Shown: piece after piece, positions 1 to 8,590 of the stretch
Layout: the number at the start of each line of letters is the position of its first letter
Numbering within the stretch: position 1 is the stretch's first letter
From: Pseudomonas fluorescens
GTDB taxonomy: Bacteria; Pseudomonadota; Gammaproteobacteria; Pseudomonadales; Pseudomonadaceae
DNA: 64,000 nucleotides
Reading direction: 5' to 3'
Assembly (NCBI RefSeq): GCF_019212185.1
Contig: NZ_CP078138.1
Coordinates: 2,896,501 to 2,960,500 of the forward strand
Notes under the pieces: generated by a model
What the model was told of the DNA's origin: nothing
The model's input: only the letters and a program-made list of their open reading frames with translations
Database searches by the model: none
Made by a program: the position numbers and the translations under genes

Positions 1-121
1 ACAGCAGCGCCTGCAACTCCAGGCTCAGGGCGTTGGTCGCCTGGGGCCGGTTGAGGCGCAGCAGGGCAACGCCGGGCAGGGGGTGTTCCAGCAGGACCGG
101 TGTAGCGGACACGTCGGACAT
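1..121 (-). CDS. Enoyl-CoA hydratase/isomerase family protein, N-terminal fragment
   Basis: Only the first 40 codons are inside the window; the gene runs off the left edge on the minus strand. The ATG at 121-119 follows an AGAGG ribosome site. The visible peptide contains VALLRLNRPQATNALSLEL, the usual first beta strand and NRP.-.NAL motif of the crotonase fold. Such enzymes hydrate or isomerise enoyl-CoA esters, or hydrolyse ring ketones in steroid pathways; which applies here cannot be told from 40 residues. It is transcribed divergently from the side-chain operon and shares the operator at 189-208, so it probably belongs to the same steroid regulon. Confidence 0.8.
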   Translation of the reverse strand, partial: MSDVSATPVLLEHPLPGVALLRLNRPQATNALSLELQALL

Positions 122-188
122 GGTCATCCTCTTAAGCCTGAAAAAGCCGTAAATGGTCGCCAGTGTCCTGTTCGCGAGGGCGAACTTT

Positions 189-208
189 CATCGTCCGTTC
201 AGACGTAG
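189..208. promoter_or_regulatory. Shared divergent operator, 18-bp dyad
   Basis: Read on the minus strand, 206-189 is ACGTCTGAACGGACGATG. Read on the plus strand, 191-208 is TCGTCCGTTCAGACGTAG. Both match the window-wide dyad TAGTC-N4-CGGACGATG in its core GTC...GAC positions. A -10-like TAGAGT lies at 229-234 on plus and GACACT at 167-162 on minus, each 21-22 bases past the dyad. One operator may thus serve both divergent units. The motif is seen; the activator role is inferred. Confidence 0.65.
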
Positions 209-260
209 TTTGCCCTGCAGTTCCTCCCTAGAGTGAGCCTTGTCAGTAGAAAAGGAGCAC

Positions 261-1049
261 ATGATGGAGCTGCATTCGGGTCTTGATTTCAGCGCCAAGG
301 TGATACTCATCACCGGTGGCACCAAAGGCATCGGCGCCGGCATCGCGCTGGGATTCCTGGCGGCGAACGCCCGGGTGATTGTCTGTGCCCGGCGCGAGCC
401 GGAACAGCTGCCAAGCGTCGGCGACAGGCGCGCCACCTTCATCGCGGCCGATGTGCGCGACCCCGATTCGCTGCAGCGCCTGTTCAACTGCATCGAGCGC
501 GACTTCGGTCGTCTCGACGTGGTGATCAACAACGCCGGTGGCAGTCCGGCCGCCGATGCGGCCACGGCCTCGCCGCGCTTTCACGAAAGCATTATCAACC
601 TGAACCTGATCGCCCCGTTCAACGTCGCCCAGCACGCCAACCGCCTGATGCAGGCCCAGGCGCAGGGCGGTTGCATCGTGTTCATCGGCAGCATCAGTGC
701 GCTGCGTTCCTCGCCGGGCACCGCCGCTTACGGCGCGGCCAAGGCCGGGGTGCTGGCGTTGGTGCAGTCGCTGGCGGTGGAGTGGGGGCCGAAGGTACGG
801 GTGGTCACGGTCAGCCCCGGGCTGGTACTGACCGAACAGGCTCATCTGCACTACGGCACCGAAGCCGGGATTGCCGCCGTGGCGGCGGGGATTCCGGCTG
901 CGCGCATGGCAGTCGCCGAAGACATCGCCAACGCCTGCCTGTACCTCGCATCGCCCCTGGCCAGTTATGCCAGCGGCTGCAACCTGCTGCTGCACGGGGG
1001 TGGCGAACGCCCGGCATTCCTCGGTGCCGCGCAAGTATTGCCGACCTGA
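261..1049 (+). CDS. SDR-family dehydrogenase, first gene of side-chain operon
   Basis: A 262-residue classical short-chain dehydrogenase/reductase. The N-terminal cofactor motif TGGTKGIG, the NNAGG motif, catalytic Ser in GSIS and the YGAAK active-site pair are all present, and the C-terminal SPGLVLTE loop is typical. The ATG at 261 (or 264, which gives better spacing) follows AAAGGAG at 251-257; an upstream in-frame TTG at 240 has no ribosome site and was not used. It opens a tightly packed operon of hydratase, aldolase and acyl-CoA dehydrogenases, so a role on a hydroxyl of a steroid or steroid-CoA intermediate is likely. The exact substrate cannot be read from the sequence. Confidence 0.85.
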   Translation: MMELHSGLDFSAKVILITGGTKGIGAGIALGFLAANARVIVCARREPEQLPSVGDRRATFIAADVRDPDSLQRLFNCIERDFGRLDVVINNAGGSPAADAATASPRFHESIINLNLIAPFNVAQHANRLMQAQAQGGCIVFIGSISALRSSPGTAAYGAAKAGVLALVQSLAVEWGPKVRVVTVSPGLVLTEQAHLHYGTEAGIAAVAAGIPAARMAVAEDIANACLYLASPLASYASGCNLLLHGGGERPAFLGAAQVLPT

Positions 1050-1105
1050 TCGACCTACTGCGGCGACCGAGTTCGGGCGCCGCCTTCATTCTGAAGGAGA
1101 CGACT

Positions 1106-2074
1106 TTGGCTGATCCACAATTGCTATCCAATGTGCGCGCCCTGGTGGGCCGCCAGTACGGCCGCGTGTACGCCTGGGACGAAATCAATGCGCCGATGAT
1201 TCGCCAGTGGTGCGAAGTCATGGGCATCGACAACCCGCTGTACACCGACCCGCAGTTTGCCCTCGGCACTCAGCATGAAGGCCTGATTGCCCCGCCTGCG
1301 ATGCTCCAGGTGTGGACGATGGAAGGCCTGCACGCCAACAACTATCCGCCTGGCTCCACCGACGAGAACCCCTACGAGGTGCTCAAGGAGATGGAAGCCT
1401 ACGACTACAGTTCCACGGTGGCGGTCAACTCCGAGCTGAGCTTCACCCGTCCGGTGCGCCTCGGTGAAAAGCTCTACTACACGACGCGCCTGGATGCGGT
1501 CAGCGACGAGAAAACCACCGCCCTCGGCACCGGTTTCTTCGTCACCCTGGTGATGAGCCACTTTGTCGAAAAGGCCAGCGGTGACGAGCCGGTGGGCGAG
1601 TTACTGTTTCGCGTGTTCAAGTTCCGCCCGGCGCATGCTCAGGCACCTGCCAAGGTCGACGCTGCACCGGTCAAGCCCAAGCGCCCGCTGCCGGGGATCA
1701 GCGATGACACGCGGTTCTTCTGGGAAGGCTGCGCCCAAGGCCAACTGCTGATCCAGCGTTGCAGTGCGTGCCAGACCCTGCGCCATCCGCCGGCCCCGGT
1801 GTGCATCGAATGCCACAGCTTCGACTGGGACACCGTGCAAGCCAGCGGAGAAGCGACTCTGTATTCCTTCGTGGTCATGCATTACCCGCAAGTGCCGCCG
1901 TTCGACTACCCGAATCCGATCGGCCTGATCGAGCTGGCCGAGGGCGTGCGCCTGATCGCCGGGCTGGTGGGCATCGAGCGCAGCGAATTGAAGGTCGGCC
2001 AGCGTCTGCAGGTCGAGTTCCAGACCTTCGATGACCAGCAGACCCTGCCGCTATTCCGGCCGGTAGAGGCATAG
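1106..2074 (+). CDS. MaoC(FAS1-like)-DUF35 fusion, ChsH2-like steroid enoyl-CoA hydratase subunit
   Basis: About 322 residues in two domains. Residues about 1-170 form a FAS1-type dehydratase (hot-dog) domain; about 190-320 is a DUF35 acyl-CoA-associated domain with a zinc-ribbon CSAC...CIEC followed by an OB-fold. This is the architecture of ChsH2, which pairs with the small MaoC protein ChsH1 to hydrate a steroid-CoA enoyl side chain while its DUF35 domain docks the Ltp2 aldolase. Both partners (3189-3608 and 3626-4804) are just downstream. The start is a TTG at 1106 seven bases after GAAGGAG; longer frames upstream overlap the SDR and are shadows. Confidence 0.85.
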   Translation: MADPQLLSNVRALVGRQYGRVYAWDEINAPMIRQWCEVMGIDNPLYTDPQFALGTQHEGLIAPPAMLQVWTMEGLHANNYPPGSTDENPYEVLKEMEAYDYSSTVAVNSELSFTRPVRLGEKLYYTTRLDAVSDEKTTALGTGFFVTLVMSHFVEKASGDEPVGELLFRVFKFRPAHAQAPAKVDAAPVKPKRPLPGISDDTRFFWEGCAQGQLLIQRCSACQTLRHPPAPVCIECHSFDWDTVQASGEATLYSFVVMHYPQVPPFDYPNPIGLIELAEGVRLIAGLVGIERSELKVGQRLQVEFQTFDDQQTLPLFRPVEA

Positions 2075-2083
2075 GAGCCCCCA

Positions 2084-3217
2084 ATGGATTTCGAATTGAG
2101 CGAAGACCAGCGCGCCATTGCCGAGATGGCCGACGGACTGTTTGTCGACCACTGCCATGACGACTACATGCGCCAGTGGGATGTCAGTGGCGAGCCAATG
2201 ATGGCGCCGCTCTGGGCGTTGTGCATCGAGACTGGCCTGCAGGCCCTGGCGATTCCCGAGGAGCATGGCGGCAGTGGCCTGGGTATGACCGAGCTGATGC
2301 TGGTGCTGCAGGCCCAGGGCAAGGCCCTGGCCCAGGTGCCGTTGTGGCGGCATCAACTGGCGGCGGCAACCCTGGCGCGTTTTGCTGCCAGCGAGCATGG
2401 CCACTGGATTGCCCGGGCGGCGTCCGGCGCAGCCTTGCTGAGCCTGTCCCTGGACGGCCTGAACAACGCGCTGGGCATCGAGTTGCAGGCGCAACCGATG
2501 GCAGAGGGTTGGAGCTTGAGCGGTCGGGTCGCGGCCCTGTCCCTCGGCGATCAGGCCGCAGCAGCGCTGCTGGTGGTGCAGGCCGAAGGGCAGCCACGGC
2601 TGGTCCTTCTCGACCTCTCGGCGCCGCAGATCAAACGGATCCCGGCGGTGCTGACTCACGGCGAAGCCGTCACCGACCTGCACATCGACGGGCTGACGGT
2701 GGACTCTGCGGCGTTGTTGCCCAGTGACGCGGTGGCCTGGCTCGAGCTGCGCAGCGTCGCCGCCCTGGCCGCCCTGCAACTGGGCAGCAGTGAAGAGCAG
2801 ATCCGCCGCACCGTGGCCTATGTCAGCGAGCGCCGGCAGTTCGAGCGCAGCATCGGCAGCTTCCAGGCAGTGCAGATGAGCATGGCCGACACCCATATCG
2901 CCGTCGAAGCCTTGCGCACCGCCTTGTGGCAGCTGGCCTACCGAATCGATGCCGACCTGCCAGCGCCCAGCGAGGCCCTGGCCACTGCCTGGCTGGCCTG
3001 TGAAGCCGGGCACCGCATCGGCCATGCCGCACAGCATGTGCACGGCGGTATTGGCGTCGACCTGACGTACCCGATTCACCGTTTTCTCTACTGGAGCCGC
3101 GGCCTGAGCCTTGCCTTGGGCGGTTCGGCGGCAAACCTGGAACGCCTCGGCGACTGGCTCAACGATAACGACAAGCTGGGATGGAAATATGACCTCCAAG
3201 AACACCAAGCGCTTTGA
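2084..3217 (+). CDS. Acyl-CoA dehydrogenase, non-catalytic-type subunit of a heteromeric pair
   Basis: 377-residue acyl-CoA dehydrogenase homologue. The FAD-side motif RRQFERSIGSFQAVQ (about residues 247-261) and the C-terminal HVHGGIGVDLTYPIHR segment are clear. It lacks the SEPGAGSD substrate loop and the HERxG catalytic-glutamate helix of the partner at 4815, as expected for one half of the alpha2beta2 steroid dehydrogenases (ChsE1-ChsE2 and Scd types), where active sites are completed between unlike subunits. It starts nine bases after the ChsH2-like gene. Likely role: desaturation of the CoA-activated steroid side chain. Pairing with 4815 rather than 6053 is inferred from operon order. 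Confidence 0.85.
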   Translation: MDFELSEDQRAIAEMADGLFVDHCHDDYMRQWDVSGEPMMAPLWALCIETGLQALAIPEEHGGSGLGMTELMLVLQAQGKALAQVPLWRHQLAAATLARFAASEHGHWIARAASGAALLSLSLDGLNNALGIELQAQPMAEGWSLSGRVAALSLGDQAAAALLVVQAEGQPRLVLLDLSAPQIKRIPAVLTHGEAVTDLHIDGLTVDSAALLPSDAVAWLELRSVAALAALQLGSSEEQIRRTVAYVSERRQFERSIGSFQAVQMSMADTHIAVEALRTALWQLAYRIDADLPAPSEALATAWLACEAGHRIGHAAQHVHGGIGVDLTYPIHRFLYWSRGLSLALGGSAANLERLGDWLNDNDKLGWKYDLQEHQAL

Positions 3218-3608
3218 AGACGTGCGGGCCGGCGAAGCCCTGCCGGAACTGGCGGTGCCGATTACCGTGACCCTGATCAACGGCGGTGCTATCGCCACCC
3301 GCGACTACTTCCCCGGCCACCACGATGCGCAAGCGGCGCGGGAACTGGGCTCGCCGCACATCTTCATGAACATCCTCACCACCAATGGCCTGGTGCAGCG
3401 TTTCGTCGAGCAGTGGGCCGGTCCGCTGGCGCAGTTCACCGCGCTGAAAATCAAGCTCGGTGCGCCGAATTACCCCGGCGACTGCATGACCTTCAGTGGC
3501 AGCGTCAGTGCTGTCGATGCGCAGACTCGCTCGGTGGAAATCACCTTGAGCGGCAAAAATTCCATGGGCAACCACGTGACCGGCACGGTCGCGCTGGTCC
3601 TGCCCTGA
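3189..3608 (+). CDS. MaoC-like hydratase small subunit, ChsH1-like
   Basis: 139-residue single hot-dog protein. DYFPGHHDAQAARELG holds the Asp and His of the (R)-hydratase motif; the rest is a short MaoC fold ending in GNHVTGTVALVLP. Size and motif match ChsH1, the catalytic small subunit of the ChsH1-ChsH2 steroid enoyl-CoA hydratase. The chosen ATG at 3189 lies inside the end of the preceding dehydrogenase gene (29-base overlap), which suggests translational coupling. An in-frame ATG at 3111 would overlap by over 100 bases and add unrelated sequence. Confidence 0.85.
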   Translation: MTSKNTKRFEDVRAGEALPELAVPITVTLINGGAIATRDYFPGHHDAQAARELGSPHIFMNILTTNGLVQRFVEQWAGPLAQFTALKIKLGAPNYPGDCMTFSGSVSAVDAQTRSVEITLSGKNSMGNHVTGTVALVLP

Positions 3609-3625
3609 TAGCCGGAGACACACAG

Positions 3626-4804
3626 ATGACTGATTCATCGATTTCCGGGCGTGCCGCGATCGTTGGTCTGGGCGCGACCGAATTTTCCAAGAACTCCGGG
3701 CGCACTGAATTGCGCCTGGCCATGGAGGCCACCTTGAGCGCGCTCAAGGACGCCGGCATCGACCCGAGTGAGGTCGAGGGCTTCAGTTCCTATTCGGTGG
3801 ACAAGGTCCCGGAATACGAAATCGCCCGGCTGCTGGGGTGCAAGGACGTCAAGTTTTTCTCCCAGGTGCCCCATGGCGGCGGCGCGGCTTGCGGGCCGGT
3901 GATGCACGCGGCGATGGCGGTGGCGACCGGCGTGGCCAAGGTGGTGGTGGTCTATCGGGCGATGAACGAACGTTCCTGGTATCGCTTCGGCACTGGCAGC
4001 TACGGTTTTGCCTCGACGCCGACCTTCGACAACGTCAACTACGGCTGGTACATGCCCCACGGCTTCCACACGCCGGCGGCCTGGGTCGGGATGTTCGCCC
4101 AGCGCTACATGCACACCTATGGCGCCACCAGCGAAGACTTCGGCCGGGTCGCGGTGGCGGCGCGGGATTTCGCCGCGACCAACCCCCAGGCGTTCTTCCA
4201 CGGCAAGCCGATCACCCTTGAAGAACACCAGGCCTCGCGCTGGATCTGCGAGCCGTTGCACCTGCTCGATTGCTGCCAGGAGTCCGACGGTGCGGTGGCC
4301 ATGGTCATCACCTCGGCCGAGCGCGCCCGTGACCTGCGACAAAAGCCGGTGACCATCAAGGCTGGCTCCCAGGGCATCAGCCATGGCCAGCAGAGCATGA
4401 CCTCGTTCTACCGCGAAGACATCACCGGGCTGCCGGAAATGGGCGTGGTTGCCCGGGAGCTGTATCGCCAGTCGGGTCTGGGGCCGGAGGCGTTCCAGAC
4501 CGCAGTGATCTACGACCACTTCACCCCGTTCGTACTGCCGCAGCTGGAAGAGTTCGGTTTCGTCAAACGTGGCGAGGCCAAGGAGTTCATCCGTGCCGGG
4601 CACCACGCTCGCGGCGGCAAGTTGCCGATCAACACCCACGGCGGGCAACTGGGCGAGGCCTATATCCACGGCATGAACGGCATCGCCGAAGCGGTGCGCC
4701 AGGTGCGTGGCACGGCGGTCAACCAGGTGGCGGATGTGCAGAACGTGCTGGTCACCGCCGGTACCGGCGTGCCCACCAGCGGCCTGATTCTCGGCGCAGC
4801 CTAA
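3626..4804 (+). CDS. Thiolase-fold steroid-CoA aldolase, Ltp2-like
   Basis: 392 residues of the SCP-x/Ltp thiolase-like family. The N-terminal AAIVGLGATEFSKNSGR, the Tyr-rich region SWYRFGTGSYGF, YDHFTPFVLPQLEEFGF and THGGQLGEAYIHGMNG are typical of Ltp2-type proteins, which lack a true thiolase nucleophile Cys in the usual setting and cleave beta-hydroxyacyl-CoA side chains by retro-aldol chemistry. The ChsH1/ChsH2-like genes directly upstream are the expected partners, with the DUF35 domain as the dock. The ATG at 3626 follows GGAG at nine-base spacing. A plain thiolase is the less likely alternative. Confidence 0.85.
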   Translation: MTDSSISGRAAIVGLGATEFSKNSGRTELRLAMEATLSALKDAGIDPSEVEGFSSYSVDKVPEYEIARLLGCKDVKFFSQVPHGGGAACGPVMHAAMAVATGVAKVVVVYRAMNERSWYRFGTGSYGFASTPTFDNVNYGWYMPHGFHTPAAWVGMFAQRYMHTYGATSEDFGRVAVAARDFAATNPQAFFHGKPITLEEHQASRWICEPLHLLDCCQESDGAVAMVITSAERARDLRQKPVTIKAGSQGISHGQQSMTSFYREDITGLPEMGVVARELYRQSGLGPEAFQTAVIYDHFTPFVLPQLEEFGFVKRGEAKEFIRAGHHARGGKLPINTHGGQLGEAYIHGMNGIAEAVRQVRGTAVNQVADVQNVLVTAGTGVPTSGLILGAA

Positions 4805-4814
4805 GGAGCAGCAG

Positions 4815-5984
4815 ATGTTCGTCGACCTCACTCCCGAACAACACGCCCTGCGCCATAAGGTGCGGGACTATTTCCAGGCCCTGATGACCCCGGACATGCG
4901 CGACCAGCTGCGTGGCAAGGAAGGCGGCGAGCTGTTCCGCCAGACCATCCGGCAGATGGGTCGCGATGGCTGGCTGGCGGTGGGCTGGCCCAAGGCCCAT
5001 GGCGGCCAGGGCTTCGCCGCCACCGAGCAGTTGATCTTCTTCGAAGAAGCGAACATCGCCGGCGCGCCGCTGCCGTTCGTCACCATCAGCACCGTCGGCC
5101 CGGCCTTGATGACCCATGGCAGCGCGTTGCAGAAAGAACGCTTCCTGCCAGGCATTGCCGCCGGTGAAATCATGTTCGCCATCGGCTACTCGGAACCGGG
5201 TGCCGGCAGTGACCTCGCGGTGCTGAAAACCAGCGCCCGCCAGGACGCCGACGGCTTTGTGGTCAACGGCAACAAGCTGTGGACCTCGGGTGCCGAATCC
5301 GCCGACTTCATCTGGCTGGCGGCCCGTACCGACCCCGAGCAGGCGCGGCACAAAGGCATTTCCCTGCTGATCGTCGACACCACCACGCCGGGCTTCTCCC
5401 ACACGCTGATCCCGACCACCAGCATTCCGACCACGGCCACTTACTACGACAACGTGCGGGTGCCCAACGAGATGCTGGTGGGCGAGCTGCACGGCGGCTG
5501 GAAGCTGATCACCTCGCAACTGAACCACGAGCGCCTCGGCCTGGGCACCTGGTCGGACAAGGTGGTGGCGCTGTTTCGTCGGGTCTACCTGTGGGCGCGG
5601 GCCTGCGACGAACAAGGGCGGAGGGCGATGGACAAGGCCTGGGTGCGCAGTTCCCTGGCCGAGTGTTACGCGCGGCTGGAGGCGATGCGCCTGATCAATA
5701 TGCGCATCGCCGCCGACCTTGAACACGAGCGCATGGACGTGGCCCTGAGTTCGACCACCAAGGTGTTCGGCTCGGAATCGGCCATCGAGATCCTGCGCAA
5801 GCTGGCGGCCATCGTCGGCGCCAATGGTTCGATGCGCAGCGGCTCGGCGGCGACCCTGCTGCAGGGCGAGCTGGAGTACGAGCTGCGCAGTTCGGTGACC
5901 CTGACCTTTGGCGGCGGCACCAATGAAATCCAGCGCGAGCTGATCGCCCAGTTCGGTCTCGGCATGCCACGGGCGCAGCGCTGA
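4815..5984 (+). CDS. Acyl-CoA dehydrogenase, catalytic-type subunit
   Basis: 389-residue acyl-CoA dehydrogenase with all large-subunit marks: YSEPGAGSDLA (about 133-143), LWTSGAESADF, the helix LNHERLGLG carrying the likely catalytic Glu, and FGGGTNEIQRELIAQFGLG at the C terminus, where the MCAD-type Glu position is Gly. This fits the base being in the HER helix, as in the heteromeric steroid dehydrogenases. It probably pairs with the product of 2084-3217 to oxidise the steroid side-chain CoA ester, feeding the adjacent hydratase and aldolase. Confidence 0.87.
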   Translation: MFVDLTPEQHALRHKVRDYFQALMTPDMRDQLRGKEGGELFRQTIRQMGRDGWLAVGWPKAHGGQGFAATEQLIFFEEANIAGAPLPFVTISTVGPALMTHGSALQKERFLPGIAAGEIMFAIGYSEPGAGSDLAVLKTSARQDADGFVVNGNKLWTSGAESADFIWLAARTDPEQARHKGISLLIVDTTTPGFSHTLIPTTSIPTTATYYDNVRVPNEMLVGELHGGWKLITSQLNHERLGLGTWSDKVVALFRRVYLWARACDEQGRRAMDKAWVRSSLAECYARLEAMRLINMRIAADLEHERMDVALSSTTKVFGSESAIEILRKLAAIVGANGSMRSGSAATLLQGELEYELRSSVTLTFGGGTNEIQRELIAQFGLGMPRAQR

Positions 5985-6014
5985 CGCTGGTCCCAATCCA
6001 ACAAAAAGAACCGT

Positions 6015-6038
6015 ACTCGCCCTGCATCCGGGGCGAGT
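6015..6038 (+). other. Intercistronic hairpin
   Basis: ACTCGCCC at 6015-6022 pairs with GGGCGAGT at 6031-6038 (8-bp stem, 8-base loop) between two acyl-CoA dehydrogenase genes. No T-run follows, and the next gene's ribosome site comes 3 bases later, so it may be an mRNA-processing or attenuating stem rather than a terminator. Confidence 0.55.
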
Positions 6039-6052
6039 CGTAGGGGACATTG

Positions 6053-7258
6053 ATGAGCACTATCGAGCAATTCCGGCACGACACCCGTGCCTGGCTGGAG
6101 GCCAACTGTCCGCAGTCGATGCGCACCGCGATGGCCGAAGGCGATGTGGTGTGGGGCAGCCAGAATCCGGAGTTTCCCAGCGCAGACGCGCAGCTGTGGT
6201 TCGAGCGCATGCGCGATAAGCGCTGGTTCTGCCCCGAGTGGCCCGAGGAGTACGGCGGCGCCGGCCTGAGCGAAGAACAACTGGCGGTGCTGGAAAGCGA
6301 GATGCGCCGGATCAAGTGCCGGCCACCGCAGATCAACCTCGGCATCTGGATGCTCGGCCCGGTGTTGCTGGCCTACGGCAGCGAACAACAGAAGCGCGAC
6401 CTGCTGCCGCCGATTGCCCGTGGCGAAGTGCGTTGGTGCCAGGGTTTCTCCGAGCCGAACGCCGGCTCCGACCTGGCCAGCCTGAAAATGGCCGCCCGTG
6501 ATGCCGGCGATCATTTCGTCGTGGACGGCAGCAAGATCTGGACCTCCTACGGCGACAAGTCCGACTGGATGTACGCCCTGGTGCGCACCGATTTCAGCGC
6601 GCCGAAACACGAAGGCATCAGCCTGATTGTGCTGGACATGCGCAGCCCCGGCGTCAAGCCGCAGCCGATTGATTTGATCAGCGGCAAATCGGCGTTCTGC
6701 CAGGTGTTCTTCGACGCCGTGAAAGTGCCCAAGAGTCAGTTGATCGGCCCGTTGAACGGCGGCTGGAACCTGGCCAAGTACCTGCTGCAACACGAGCGTA
6801 AGGCGATGTCGAAGTTCGGCGAGTTCAGCCTGCCGTCCCACGTCGACCTGCTGGGCCTGATGCGCGAGTACGTACCCGCACCACAGAGCCAAAGCGAGCA
6901 CGCCTTGCACGCTCGGGCCACCGCCTGCGCGATGAACGAGCAGGCCTACAACCTCACCGTGCAGCGCATGGGCGAGGAGGGGCGGGCGGGTGAAGACGTC
7001 AGTGGCCTGATGTCGATCATGAAGCTGGTGCACACCGAGCAGGAGCGCGACAAGTTCGAAGTGCTGCTTGATGCCATGGGCGGCACGGCGTTCGGCTGGC
7101 ACAGCGAGGCGTTCAGCGAACAGCAGTTGGCGGTGACCCGCTCCTGGTTGAACAGCTACGCGCTGACCATTTCCGGCGGCGCCTCGGAGATCCAGTTGAA
7201 CGTTATCGCCAAGCGCGTGCTGGGCTTGCCCGACGCGAAGAAAGGAGCCAATCAATGA
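6053..7258 (+). CDS. Acyl-CoA dehydrogenase, catalytic-type subunit (second pair)
   Basis: 401 residues. FSEPNAGSDLASLK, IWTSYGDKSDWMYALVRTD, the catalytic helix LQHERKAMSKFG and the terminal SGGASEIQLNVIAKRVLGLP identify a large-type acyl-CoA dehydrogenase subunit. The start is the ATG at 6053 behind TAGGGGA; a TTG one codon earlier is equally framed but weaker. The next gene overlaps it by four bases (ATGA) and encodes the small-type partner, so the two are probably made in equal amounts. This would be the second of two side-chain dehydrogenase pairs, for a different chain length from the 2084/4815 pair. Confidence 0.87.
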   Translation: MSTIEQFRHDTRAWLEANCPQSMRTAMAEGDVVWGSQNPEFPSADAQLWFERMRDKRWFCPEWPEEYGGAGLSEEQLAVLESEMRRIKCRPPQINLGIWMLGPVLLAYGSEQQKRDLLPPIARGEVRWCQGFSEPNAGSDLASLKMAARDAGDHFVVDGSKIWTSYGDKSDWMYALVRTDFSAPKHEGISLIVLDMRSPGVKPQPIDLISGKSAFCQVFFDAVKVPKSQLIGPLNGGWNLAKYLLQHERKAMSKFGEFSLPSHVDLLGLMREYVPAPQSQSEHALHARATACAMNEQAYNLTVQRMGEEGRAGEDVSGLMSIMKLVHTEQERDKFEVLLDAMGGTAFGWHSEAFSEQQLAVTRSWLNSYALTISGGASEIQLNVIAKRVLGLPDAKKGANQ

Positions 7259-8397
7259 GCCTGCGTTATAGCGATGAACAGCGTTTGCTGGCCGACAGTG
7301 CCGGGGATTTTCTCGCTGCCCGTAGCCCGGTCACGGCCCAGCGTCGACTGCGTGATGAGGCCGCGCCTTTGGGCTTCGACCCGCAGCTGTGGCGCGACGC
7401 AGTGGAGCTGGGCTGGAGTGCGATTGCCTTTCCGGAAGCCTTCGGCGGCCTGGACTTCGGTTGCAAGGGCTTGGGGCCGATCTTCGAGGCCATGGGCCGC
7501 AACCTGTCACCCATGCCGTTGCTGTCCAGCGTGGTCCTCGGCGGCTCGCTGGTGCACCTGGCAGGCAACGCGCAACAACAGACTCATTGGCTGCAGGCGC
7601 TGATCAGCGGCGAACAACGCCTGGCCCTGGCCGTCGACGAACAGTCGCGCCACGAACCACGGCGAATCGCCCTGCAGGCCGTGGTCGAGGGCTCGGGGTA
7701 TCGCTTGCAGGGGGACAAGGTGGCGGTGGTCGATGGCCTTGGCGCCGATGCCTATGTGGTGGCGGCGCGCACGTCCGGGCAACTGGGCGATACCCAGGGC
7801 ATCAGCCTGTTCCTGCTGCCGGCGGATGCGCCGGGCCTGAACGTCAGCGCGGTGTCGTTGATCGATTCGCGCAATGTCGCACGCCTGCAACTGGATCAGG
7901 TGCAGCTCGGCAGCGACGCCTTGCTGGGCGAGCTGGGGCAGGGCTGGTCGGTGCTCGAAACGGCATTGGACCGTGGTCGTGTGTGTCTCGCGGCGGAGTT
8001 GCTGGGAATGGCCGAGCAGTTGTTCGCCACTACCCTGGAATACCTCAAGACCCGCGAGCAGTTCGAGACCCGCCTGGGCAGTTTCCAGGTCCTGCAGCAT
8101 CGCGCCGCGCAGATGTACGTCGACCTGGCATTGAGCCGCAGCGCATTGATGGCCGCGCTGGGGAGCCTCGACGACAGCAGTGTCGATGCGCAACAGCGCG
8201 CGCGCCTGGTCAGCCTGGCGAAATGGAAAACCGGCGACACCGCGATCAAGGTCGCCAACGAAGCGGTGCAGATGCACGGCGGGATCGGCGTCACCGATGA
8301 ACTGGATGTCGGCCTGTACCTCAAGCATGTGCGTGTTGCGCAGGCGTGCCTGGGGGATCGGGATTTTCATTGTGAGCGGTATGCGGCCAATACCTGA
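7255..8397 (+). CDS. Acyl-CoA dehydrogenase, small-type partner subunit
   Basis: 380 residues. EQFETRLGSFQVLQHRAAQMYVD (FAD-side motif) and VQMHGGIGVTDELDVGLYLK are present. At the position of the catalytic HER/FER helix this protein reads LDRGRVCLAAELLG, with Asp instead of Glu, as in non-catalytic partner subunits. It overlaps the upstream catalytic-type gene by four bases, giving translational coupling. It closes the operon that starts at 261; REP hairpins follow. Confidence 0.85.
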   Translation: MSLRYSDEQRLLADSAGDFLAARSPVTAQRRLRDEAAPLGFDPQLWRDAVELGWSAIAFPEAFGGLDFGCKGLGPIFEAMGRNLSPMPLLSSVVLGGSLVHLAGNAQQQTHWLQALISGEQRLALAVDEQSRHEPRRIALQAVVEGSGYRLQGDKVAVVDGLGADAYVVAARTSGQLGDTQGISLFLLPADAPGLNVSAVSLIDSRNVARLQLDQVQLGSDALLGELGQGWSVLETALDRGRVCLAAELLGMAEQLFATTLEYLKTREQFETRLGSFQVLQHRAAQMYVDLALSRSALMAALGSLDDSSVDAQQRARLVSLAKWKTGDTAIKVANEAVQMHGGIGVTDELDVGLYLKHVRVAQACLGDRDFHCERYAANT

Positions 8398-8425
8398 GCC
8401 CCGGCATTGAGCACCACCCAAATCC

Positions 8426-8522
8426 CTTGTGGGAGCTAGCCCGCTAGCGATGGCGGAGTCTCAGGCCATGCAGAGGGTGGATGTGCCGGCCTCATCGCTA
8501 GCAGGCGAGCTCCACAGGGGTC
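8426..8522. repeat. Pair of inverted REP elements (BIME-like)
   Basis: TGTGGGAGCTAGCCCGCTAGCG near 8428-8450 and its inverted counterpart CGCTAGCAGGCGAGCTCCACA near 8496-8517 face each other across about 45 bases. This is a typical Pseudomonas REP pair in the gap after the side-chain operon; it may end or stabilise the transcript. Confidence 0.8.
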
Positions 8523-8590
8523 GCTGGGGCATTCGGCAGTTGAGTAGACCCAATCCCACAGACCCTTCAGCTGTTCTGGAGACAACAACA

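Noticed and set aside
2051..3298. Long minus-strand ORF opposite an acyl-CoA dehydrogenase gene
   Set aside because: It is the antisense shadow of a GC-rich gene; composition is His/Gln/Gly-rich without any domain, and the plus-strand gene has full family motifs.
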